Origin: an uncultured euryarchaeote
GTDB taxonomy: Archaea; Thermoplasmatota; Poseidoniia; Poseidoniales; Thalassarchaeaceae
NCBI GenBank assembly: GCA_937897085.1
Contig: CALCOR010000280.1
Coordinates: 1-6,104, forward strand
Direction of reading: 5' to 3'
Length of the DNA: 6,104 bases
Made by a program: the position numbers and the translations under genes. The notes beneath the pieces were generated by a model, which saw nothing but the letters and a program-made list of their open reading frames with translations, ran no database searches and was not told where the DNA came from. Positions 1 to 5,544 of this stretch are shown piece after piece. Within the stretch, counting starts at the first letter, position 1. Every line of letters begins with the position of its first letter.

Positions 1-561
1 TCCATGGCATTCTTCCTGCTCATCGAAGATGCAGGCGTGTTCATCATCGCGCTGTTCATCATCCTGGGGATTGCGCTGGTGTGTTCGAGCACTGACACCC
101 TGCAGAACGCCGTGGTCGCATCGATCAGCCGCGACCTGTCCGATGGCAAGATGGACCTGAAGACCGCACGATTGGTGTCGCTCGGACTGATTCCAATCGC
201 CGTCTACCTCGCTACCGAGCCGACCATCCTCGGGCTCAAACTCGATGGACTCGGCATCTTCGAGATCTTCCTGTTCGCCGACCTGCTGGCCACCGCCACC
301 GTGCTGCCCGTGCTGCTAACGCTCTCAGACAAGATTGACTCGCGCGCATCTCTCGCCGGCGCCATCTGCGGACTGCTGTCTGTGGTCCTCTACGGCGTGG
401 TGACTGCCGACCTCTCCGCCGGCATCCACTACCTCATCTCGCCAACGAACGATATCGGGTTGGCGAACCTCGGTGTGTTCCTGAGCGCGCTCATCGGTTC
501 AGGGCTCGTGACCATGATCGGCAGCAGCGTTCTGCGCGAAATAGACTCTCGAGAAGCGTGA
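1..561 (+). CDS. Sodium:solute symporter (SSS family), C-terminal part, 5' end outside window
   Basis: This is the last ~186 residues of a polytopic membrane transporter. The reading frame is open to base 1, so the ATG at 4 is probably an internal methionine and the gene begins upstream. A hydrophobic helix at about residues 12-28 leads into CSSTDTLQNA (28-37). This resembles the SSS-family TM8 segment, where paired Ser/Thr residues help bind Na+; the vSGLT equivalent also has a Ser-Ser pair. It is followed by a short charged stretch (SRDLSDGKMDLKTAR) and then about four more hydrophobic helices, ending in a charged tail (REIDSREA). The family couples Na+ entry to uptake of sugars, amino acids, urea or carboxylates. 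The substrate cannot be told from this fragment. The gene stops with TGA, 66 bases before the next probable gene, and there is no T-rich terminator behind it. Family assignment is fairly sure; substrate is unknown. Confidence 0.78.
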   Translation, partial: SMAFFLLIEDAGVFIIALFIILGIALVCSSTDTLQNAVVASISRDLSDGKMDLKTARLVSLGLIPIAVYLATEPTILGLKLDGLGIFEIFLFADLLATATVLPVLLTLSDKIDSRASLAGAICGLLSVVLYGVVTADLSAGIHYLISPTNDIGLANLGVFLSALIGSGLVTMIGSSVLREIDSREA

Positions 562-595
562 GATGTTGATTCACTGAGCCGACACTATCAATATG

Positions 596-615
596 CAACA
601 GGAAAGATACTGTTG
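596..615. repeat. Perfect 6-bp inverted repeat (CAACAG/CTGTTG) in the gap after the symporter
   Basis: CAACAG at 596-601 is exactly complementary to CTGTTG at 610-615, with an 8-base spacer GAAAGATA. Two further G-T pairs could extend the stem outward. It sits immediately before the GAGG at 617-620 that probably serves the next gene. It could be a 5'-leader hairpin affecting ribosome access or a protein-binding operator. No T-run follows, so a classical intrinsic terminator is unlikely. The repeat is read directly from the sequence; its function is inference, and a 6-bp match can arise by chance. Confidence 0.4.
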
Positions 616-627
616 TGAGGTGCGACT

Positions 628-1173
628 CTGCCAGTTGTTGATCCTACTGACGCTGCCGCATATCTCCGTGCAATTCGCCTAGTGATCGGAGGCTACGGCG
701 TCCATCGTCGCGAGCAACGCCGCGAAGCGGATGTGGCGGTCCGCGAAGAGGTGGCCCGAGCATCAGGACGCGTGCGCAACCACCTGAACAACGTGCACGA
801 CTCAGCATATCGAGCGGGCGATACCGAACTCGCACAGGAGTGCGCCCTCGCACTCGAAGAGGTCGATGCACTGCGCAACGACGTCGAACTGGCGGCGACC
901 GGGGCGGACCATCCCTTCTTCTCGCGCCAGAAAGGTGTATCGAAGCGGACCATCAACCGACTCATCAAGCACGATCATGCCACCCTTGAGATGGTGAAGA
1001 AGGCGGTGAACGCCAGCAACGATCTGGAGAAGACGTACGCGGAGTCGAATGGCAATTCGAAACGGATGGAGAATGGCTCTGTCACTGTGGAGTCAATCCG
1101 CAGGTGCCAGCAACTCGTGTCCAGTTGCCGTGGCCATTTCAGTGAGCGCAACGGAGTGCTCAGAGGAATTTGA
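628..1173 (+). CDS. Uncharacterised charged alpha-helical protein, first gene of the SPFH cluster (CTG start proposed)
   Basis: I do not recognise this family. From CTG 628 the product is 181 residues. It has no signal peptide or clear membrane helix. Residues ~6-110 are rich in Ala, Arg and Glu and look helical, possibly coiled-coil. A short segment HPFFSRQKGVSKRTINRLIKHD (about 96-117) is basic. The tail is polar and holds two cysteines (CQQLVSSC). The only conventional start in frame is GTG 682, which has no Shine-Dalgarno site. CTG 628 is preceded by GTGAGG (615-620) at 7-base spacing, and the added residues PVVDPTDAAAYLRAIRLV fit smoothly onto the next helix, so I prefer 628. The frame is closed by TGA at 616-618. 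The gene ends 9 bases before the SPFH gene, so the two are probably co-transcribed. A partner or adaptor of the SPFH protein is inference only. Confidence 0.62.
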   Translation: MPVVDPTDAAAYLRAIRLVIGGYGVHRREQRREADVAVREEVARASGRVRNHLNNVHDSAYRAGDTELAQECALALEEVDALRNDVELAATGADHPFFSRQKGVSKRTINRLIKHDHATLEMVKKAVNASNDLEKTYAESNGNSKRMENGSVTVESIRRCQQLVSSCRGHFSERNGVLRGI

Positions 1174-1179
1174 GGTGAG
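1172..1179 (+). promoter_or_regulatory. Strong ribosome binding site GAGGTGAG for the SPFH gene
   Basis: GAGGTGAG overlaps the TGA stop of the preceding gene and lies 3 bases before ATG 1183 (GAGG itself is 7 bases away). It is close to the GGAGGTGA complement of the 16S 3' end. It fixes the SPFH start and suggests translational coupling between the two genes. Confidence 0.6.
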
Positions 1180-1182
1180 AAA

Positions 1183-2283
1183 ATGACGAAGTACAGATGG
1201 AGAATGCAGCCCGACATATTGGCCAGACTGATTGATACCGGAGGAATCCAGACATGGGGGAGCCAGGACTTGGTGCTCAAACCGAACGAAGCAGTCACCA
1301 TCATCGCTGACGGTAAGATCCAGGACACCCTGTCTGAAACTGTGCTCAAGTCCTACGCCGGTGGCTGGGGGAGATGGCTCGGTTCGCGCATCGGGCTCGG
1401 CTCCACCGACCACAAACTGCTGTTCACGATGACCGGGCCGTTCGACCTGCTGTTCCTCATTGATGGGCAACTTCGCGATGGTTCACACGCCCGCGGCATG
1501 GCCGTACTGCGACTCCAATTCAACCGGGAGGATTGCGCCAAACTGCTCAACGTGTTCGCCAACGGACCGCGCCTGCTCGATCGCGGTTTCTTCGTGCGCC
1601 TCTACGAGCGGGAACTCGAGGAGCGGGTGATCAGACCATTGTTGGCCGAATACGCTGATGGCGGGCAACTGCGCGGACGCGAGTTTCAGGAAGCATTCGA
1701 GATGTCCTGCCGCGCAGAGATGCGTGGCTCGTTCGGTCTTGCCGGACTGACCCTGCTCAAGGCGTACTGCACCGTCAACCAGACCGATGTCGAGCGGCTC
1801 GCCGCCTACCAACACCAGGCGCAGTTGGCGCAGGATTCCAGGCAGGTCGATGCCGACTCCTCGCTGGCTCAACTCGAACGGGCGCGAGCGGCGACTCTGG
1901 CGCGCATCGAAATGGAGAACGACATCGCTCAGGCGCAGGCACGCGGCAAGGTGGCGAGAAAACTCGAACACGAACTCAAGAATCTCAGGAAGCACGAGGC
2001 GTCATTGCATGCGGAACGTGAGCACGCGCAGGGCATGGCGGACGTCCGCATGGGTGAGCAGGAAGCGGAGTTGCAATCAGCGATGGCGGCATTCGAAGTC
2101 GTCCAGCAGAAGAAGCAGGAGCGCCTGCGGATGCAGGCGAAGCTCAACGGCGAACGGCAGGAACAGACCGACGGCATGCAGCGTGAGATGATGCAGATGG
2201 CAGCGGAGAAGGCTGTCCTCACACCTGAAGTGATGCTCGAATTCCTCAAGCAGCAGACCGCACAGAAAGTGGCTGACAAGTGA
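1183..2283 (+). CDS. SPFH/band-7 domain protein with C-terminal coiled coil (YdjI-like)
   Basis: The 366-residue product has an N-terminal SPFH-type domain at about 15-200. WGSQDLVLKPNEAVTIIADGKIQD (25-48) resembles the WGSQ...V.....A....DGK signature of soluble YdjI-type SPFH proteins, and GPFDLLFLIDGQLRDGS (85-101) with GMAVLRLQF (105-113) continues the fold. Residues ~200-345 form a long charged Ala/Glu/Gln/Arg helix, very likely a coiled coil. The end, LTPEVMLEFLKQQTAQK, is a short helix of the kind that closes many such proteins. There is no transmembrane segment, so membrane contact would be peripheral or through a partner. SPFH proteins (flotillin, prohibitin, stomatin, YdjI) form oligomeric membrane scaffolds; Bacillus YdjI works with PspA in envelope stress. 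I see no zinc ribbon. It lies between an unknown helical protein and a PAP2-type enzyme. The fold call is fairly sure; its role here is inferred. Confidence 0.78.
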   Translation: MTKYRWRMQPDILARLIDTGGIQTWGSQDLVLKPNEAVTIIADGKIQDTLSETVLKSYAGGWGRWLGSRIGLGSTDHKLLFTMTGPFDLLFLIDGQLRDGSHARGMAVLRLQFNREDCAKLLNVFANGPRLLDRGFFVRLYERELEERVIRPLLAEYADGGQLRGREFQEAFEMSCRAEMRGSFGLAGLTLLKAYCTVNQTDVERLAAYQHQAQLAQDSRQVDADSSLAQLERARAATLARIEMENDIAQAQARGKVARKLEHELKNLRKHEASLHAEREHAQGMADVRMGEQEAELQSAMAAFEVVQQKKQERLRMQAKLNGERQEQTDGMQREMMQMAAEKAVLTPEVMLEFLKQQTAQKVADK

Positions 2284-2301
2284 CCGAAGGGCCGACTTCG
2301 G
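2284..2301 (+). repeat. Hairpin directly after the SPFH stop codon
   Basis: CCGAAG (2284-2289) pairs perfectly with CTTCGG (2296-2301) across a 6-base loop GGCCGA. The hairpin starts at the first base after the SPFH stop. No T-tract follows, so it is more likely an RNA-stability or attenuation element between the SPFH and PAP2 genes than an efficient intrinsic terminator. It could also be chance. The presence of this structure argues that 2284-2354 is leader rather than coding sequence. Confidence 0.4.
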
Positions 2302-2343
2302 CATACGCGCCATTCATGGGGTGGAGGTTCCCCCCGTGCTCTC

Positions 2344-2351
2344 AGGGTGAG
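2344..2351 (+). promoter_or_regulatory. Ribosome binding site AGGGTGAG supporting a GTG 2355 start for the PAP2-like gene
   Basis: AGGGTGAG ends 3 bases before GTG 2355 and shares the GGTGAG core with the clear site of the SPFH gene. The earlier in-frame candidates, GTG 2280 and ATG 2316, lack comparable sites. This decides the start chosen for the PAP2-like gene. Confidence 0.45.
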
Positions 2352-2354
2352 TGT

Positions 2355-3143
2355 GTGAGCCGGGCAAGTGAACTGTGGAAGCGGATACAACATCCGTGGC
2401 CGATTTGGAGACACTTCTGGAGTAACCGCGAGGCGCTCCGAGGGAACCTGTTCCTGCTCAAGGTGATCAGCGCCGGATTAGTGGTGATATCCCTCCTCTA
2501 TTTCCTCCCCAACCATCTGGCGAACCAGCCCGATGACGCATGGTGGAATCCCGAGACTTCTCTCGATCGCGCCATCCCAGCAATACCTTGGTCGATCATC
2601 CCCTACATCTCACTCTACATGTTCTACATCGCGACTCTGGTATGTGCACCTCGCAACGACCGAGGGCGGCTGGAACTGCTCCTTGGACTTCAGGGGATGA
2701 TTCTGATGGGCGCGGTGGGGGTGTTCTTCTTCGTCGCCTTCCCAACCGAGGTATCCATCCGTTCTCAGTTGGCTCCTGAACTTCTGGCGGGTGAAGGATG
2801 GCCGGGTAAGTTGTACGGTGGATTGCACACCATGGACGCCCCGTACAACGCCTGGCCAAGTCTACATGTGGCTCAATCGCTCTATCTGGCGCTGGCGATA
2901 ACCGTGTGGCTCAAGCGTGAACACGCTGATGCGCGCTGGCTGCTGCCCGTGCTGGTGTTCCTGTGGATAGATTGGGGGGCGCTGTCGCTGAGCATCCTGA
3001 CCACCAAACAGCACTACGTGTGGGACATGTTCACGGGGGCTGCGCTCGGGCTGGCGTTCTGGCATTGGCACACCAAGCCGCTCATAGACCAATATGATGG
3101 CTGGGAAGAAACTCGGTTCTCCAATCCCTTTAGCGATGACTGA
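2355..3143 (+). CDS. PAP2/AUR1-like membrane phosphatase or phosphotransferase
   Basis: This integral membrane enzyme (262 residues from GTG 2355) has about six hydrophobic segments, the first at ~31-51. NAWPSLHVA (165-173) carries the PSLH motif, and TTKQHYVWD (216-224) carries the second histidine and the aspartate of the PAP2 active site; H171, H220 and D224 are the expected catalytic residues. FPTEVSIR (129-136) resembles the upstream motif of the AUR1/inositol-phosphorylceramide-synthase branch (PAP2_3), and I see no classical KxxxxxxRP motif. Such enzymes remove or exchange lipid phosphate head groups on the outer membrane face. The frame is open back to GTG 2280, which overlaps the SPFH stop as GTGA, giving 287 residues. 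I prefer 2355 because of its better ribosome site and because the extra 25 residues are unlike a membrane-protein N terminus and cover a hairpin. The stop abuts that of the convergent phosphate transporter. The exact substrate is unknown. Confidence 0.8.
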   Translation: MSRASELWKRIQHPWPIWRHFWSNREALRGNLFLLKVISAGLVVISLLYFLPNHLANQPDDAWWNPETSLDRAIPAIPWSIIPYISLYMFYIATLVCAPRNDRGRLELLLGLQGMILMGAVGVFFFVAFPTEVSIRSQLAPELLAGEGWPGKLYGGLHTMDAPYNAWPSLHVAQSLYLALAITVWLKREHADARWLLPVLVFLWIDWGALSLSILTTKQHYVWDMFTGAALGLAFWHWHTKPLIDQYDGWEETRFSNPFSDD

Positions 3144-3148
3144 TCATC
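3135..3148. repeat. Convergent stop codons TGATCA within a short inverted repeat
   Basis: TGA (3141-3143) ends the plus-strand PAP2-like gene, and the adjacent TCA (3144-3146) is the TGA of the minus-strand phosphate transporter, so the two genes meet with no spacer. GATGA (3135-3139) and TCATC (3144-3148) could form a 5-bp stem with a 4-base loop on either strand. It is too weak, and lacks a T-run, to call a terminator. The adjacency is certain; any function of the repeat is speculative. Confidence 0.35.
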
Positions 3149-5363
3149 CTAGTACTATCGGCAGGAAGGCGTTGGCGGCCATCTCGCAGGCGTTGGCGAC
3201 ATCATCGAGGCGCTGCAGCACGCGGTACATGTGCATCGCCGCCAGCGGGTCGTCATCTCCTTCACTGAACACGAATGCCGCTGATTCTCTCTCGACGACG
3301 TCCGCCTCGTGCTCAAGGAGGTTCACCTCCCTGATCAGCTTGTGTAGAGTATTCTTCTCTCGGCGAGCGAACCCGGACAAGCTGACGTTCTTCAGTTGCT
3401 CGACAGCGTCCTCGTAGCGGCGCGCAGTGGTAGCCACCGCCTCAGCCATCCGCGTCAGGTTGGCACGCGCCTCCGGTTCGTCGAACAGCGGTCTGAAGGA
3501 GAGTTGCTCGGCGACGTTCTGGGCGTAGTCTGCTATTCGGTCCTGACGGGCTACCATATGCAGGAATGTCTCCCTGCCGATGGCCATGCGCACTCCCGAT
3601 CCGACCTCGTTGCGCAACTGCGACTTGAGCCCGTCAGCCTTGAGTTCAGCGGCGACCGTCGCCGTGATGTGCTCGGTCGGATCATCGCCCTCGGCGGCGG
3701 CCCGAACCGCCTCTAGCATGCAGTCGACCGTGCGTTCAACCGCCTGCGCGTGCTGGTGGAACAACTCGAAGGGCGTGGCCGCGAACGCGACCGGCGCCGG
3801 CTCGCCGACCACACCAGACGGCGTCTCGGAGACGACCAGTGTGCGGCTGACGACCTCGGGCACCCTCGGCTTGAGCATCACGTATCCGGTGACGCCGAAA
3901 GCCAGAACGGTGACGACCATCACGTTGGTCTCATTGCCGGCGAACAACACGAAGAAAATGATCGCGCCCACCGCGGCGAGCGGAAGGCTGGCCACCCAGG
4001 AGGCGGCTATCTTGCCGAACACTCGGAAGTCGACCGCCGAGGCACCACCGGCGAGCCCGACCCCGACGACCGCGCCCACGAGCGTGTGCGTGGTGGAGAT
4101 GGGGATGGCCAAGAAGGGCATCGAGAACACGAGCACCGTCGTGGCAGCCCCGAACTCGGCGGCGAATCCACGTGAGGGGGTGATGTGCGTGATCTTCTTG
4201 CCGATCGTGTCCATCACTTTGTAGCCCCAGGTGGCGACACCGATGGTGATGCCCGCCCCTCCAAGAAGCAGGAGGCCGAGCGGCACCTCGACACTGTCAC
4301 CGGACAGGACCCCATCCGGCGAGGTGGAAATGTCATAGATGGCAGCCATCGGACCGATGGCGTTAGCGACGTCGTTGGCACCGTGGGCGAAGGCGACGTA
4401 GCAGGCGGTGATCACCTGCAGCCAGATGAACACCCGTTCGACCCCGGCATAGCCCTCCTCCTTGAATTGGTAGCGGCGCAGCACAATCCACAGCACCACG
4501 CTGGCGAGCACACCGATGGCGAGGGCGACGAGCAGGCTGTTGATCGGAATCCATGCTCCGTCGGAAAGCGGGTTGAAGGAGGTCCCGGAATTCGCCGGCA
4601 ACCAGTCATATTTGTCCTCGATCCAGCCGTTGTCCTGAGCCTTCGCGAAGAATCCCTTCAGAGCTTTGAACTGCAGTGCAAGACCAAGAACGAAGAATGT
4701 CGGCAGCGCCAGAATGGGAGCCATCCGCTTGGTCTGCTGCAATGGGTCGTCGTGGTTCAGGATCACCCGTTTGATCACCGAGAACGTCCCGTACGCGAGC
4801 AAGCCGCCGATTAACGGCGAGACCACCCAGCTGATGACGATCCCGCTCACCTTGTCCCAATTCACCGAATCCGCCTGGATCCACATCCCCATGCCAATGA
4901 CACCACCGACGATGACGTGGGTGGTCGAAATCGGAAGACCGTACTTCGTGGCGATGGTGAGCAGGATCGCGGCGGACAGCAGCGCGGCCATGAATCCGTA
5001 CATCAGCTGTTGGCTGAGTTCGTAGGAGAGTTCGTCGGTGCCGAAATCGAGCACGCCCTTGCGAATCGTGTCGGTCACATGACTGCCGAACAACACGGCT
5101 CCGCCGAACTCGAACACGGCGGCGACGATGATCGCCCGCTTGAGAGTGAGCGCGCCGCTGCCGACACTCGTTCCCATCGCATTGGCTACGTCGTTAGCAC
5201 CGATGTTCCACGCCATGTACGCGGCGATGAGCAGCGCTACGACGAGGACGACGCTCAGCGTCACTCCAAACATTCGACCTGAGCGACCGGTCATCGGTTT
5301 ATCAGCCAATCGTGGAGTGTATTCGGCAGCAGAATCAGAATAACGTTCAAGAATGACGGACAT
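3144..5363 (-). CDS. PiT-family inorganic phosphate transporter fused to a C-terminal DUF47/PhoU-like domain
   Basis: This 739-residue membrane protein imports inorganic phosphate driven by Na+ or H+. The two inverted PiT halves are obvious. GANDVANAMG (55-64) and GANDVANAIG (328-337) are the duplicated family signature, and PISTTH occurs in each half (144-149 and 421-426). About ten to twelve hydrophobic segments fill residues 32-500. A linker (~500-530) leads to a soluble helical domain (~530-739). Its segment KSQLRNEVGSGVRMAIGRETF...QDRIADYAQNVAEQL and the later NLLEHEADVVERE resemble DUF47 (TIGR00153), usually a separate Pit-accessory protein encoded beside pit. The fusion makes the chain much longer than plain bacterial Pit (~330-500 residues). 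ATG 5363 has no good ribosome site; Met24 (5294) and Met31 (5273) are alternatives, but both look no better. Transporter identity is very sure, and the accessory-domain call is fairly sure. Na+ versus H+ coupling is unknown. Confidence 0.93.
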   Translation of the reverse strand: MSVILERYSDSAAEYTPRLADKPMTGRSGRMFGVTLSVVLVVALLIAAYMAWNIGANDVANAMGTSVGSGALTLKRAIIVAAVFEFGGAVLFGSHVTDTIRKGVLDFGTDELSYELSQQLMYGFMAALLSAAILLTIATKYGLPISTTHVIVGGVIGMGMWIQADSVNWDKVSGIVISWVVSPLIGGLLAYGTFSVIKRVILNHDDPLQQTKRMAPILALPTFFVLGLALQFKALKGFFAKAQDNGWIEDKYDWLPANSGTSFNPLSDGAWIPINSLLVALAIGVLASVVLWIVLRRYQFKEEGYAGVERVFIWLQVITACYVAFAHGANDVANAIGPMAAIYDISTSPDGVLSGDSVEVPLGLLLLGGAGITIGVATWGYKVMDTIGKKITHITPSRGFAAEFGAATTVLVFSMPFLAIPISTTHTLVGAVVGVGLAGGASAVDFRVFGKIAASWVASLPLAAVGAIIFFVLFAGNETNVMVVTVLAFGVTGYVMLKPRVPEVVSRTLVVSETPSGVVGEPAPVAFAATPFELFHQHAQAVERTVDCMLEAVRAAAEGDDPTEHITATVAAELKADGLKSQLRNEVGSGVRMAIGRETFLHMVARQDRIADYAQNVAEQLSFRPLFDEPEARANLTRMAEAVATTARRYEDAVEQLKNVSLSGFARREKNTLHKLIREVNLLEHEADVVERESAAFVFSEGDDDPLAAMHMYRVLQRLDDVANACEMAANAFLPIVLG

Positions 5364-5377
5364 TCACGCATTGTGCT

Positions 5378-5386
5378 GGAAGTGAT
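5378..5386 (+). promoter_or_regulatory. Ribosome binding site GGAAGTGAT for the 49-codon gene
   Basis: GGAAGTGAT matches the ideal GGAGGTGAT at eight of nine positions and ends 4 bases before ATG 5391. It lies in the 27-base gap between two divergent starts. On the opposite strand the phosphate transporter has no comparable site. It is the main reason for accepting the small gene. Confidence 0.55.
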
Positions 5387-5390
5387 AACG

Positions 5391-5540
5391 ATGGATGAGC
5401 AAGATGAAGAAAATCGCGGAGAACTCGAGCATTGGCTCGATAGGCACAATCACAAGATGGAGTTGCTGAGAACAGTGACCTCTGCGCTCGCGGCATTGAC
5501 GGGCGTATTCGTCTTCCTGAAGGTGTTCGACTTCATCTGA
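5391..5540 (+). CDS. Small single-pass membrane protein, 49 residues, unknown function
   Basis: This short gene encodes MDEQDEENRGELEHWLDRHN, then HKMELLRTV, then a hydrophobic stretch TSALAALTGVFVFLKVFDFI to the end. The layout is an acidic, His-containing helical N-terminal half (1-28) followed by one C-terminal membrane helix (~29-46), probably tail-anchored with the N terminus inside. I recognise no family. Support for a real gene comes from a near-perfect ribosome site (5378-5386), an amphipathic-then-hydrophobic pattern unlike random translation, and exact fit into the 181-base space between its neighbours. It is divergent from the phosphate transporter (27 bases between starts) and convergent with the CcdA-like gene (4 bases between stops). 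Its promoter would therefore have to lie inside the transporter's N-terminal codons. A regulatory or assembly subunit of a neighbouring membrane protein is possible but is inference. The minus-strand frame over the same bases looks like an antisense shadow. Confidence 0.7.
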   Translation: MDEQDEENRGELEHWLDRHNHKMELLRTVTSALAALTGVFVFLKVFDFI

Positions 5541-5544
5541 GATG

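Noticed and set aside
566..594. Possible sigma70-like promoter (TTGATT ... CAATAT, 17-base spacing) after the symporter
   Set aside because: Only three of six bases match at the -10 position, and the organism's promoter type is unknown, so I do not call it.
644..968. Minus-strand frames opposite the helical protein
   Set aside because: They are Arg/Ser/Pro-rich translations typical of antisense shadows. The plus-strand frame has operon spacing and a ribosome site further up.
1483..1995. Minus-strand open frame of 170 codons inside the SPFH gene
   Set aside because: It is antisense to a recognisable SPFH/coiled-coil protein and has no family signature of its own.
1850..2220. Repetitive look of the SPFH gene's 3' half
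   Set aside because: It is coiled-coil coding sequence rich in Ala, Glu, Gln and Arg codons, with no exact DNA repeat unit.
3420..3760. Possible gene boundary between transporter and DUF47 domain (split genes or frameshift)
   Set aside because: The frame is continuous with no stop through the linker, and no internal start with a good ribosome site stands out, so a true fusion is the simpler reading.
3580..4814. Long plus-strand open frames (3580-4224, 4185-4814) opposite the phosphate transporter
   Set aside because: They lie fully antisense to a strongly conserved PiT gene. Their translations are low-complexity or His/Asp/Arg-rich with no domain pattern, as expected for shadows in GC-rich DNA.
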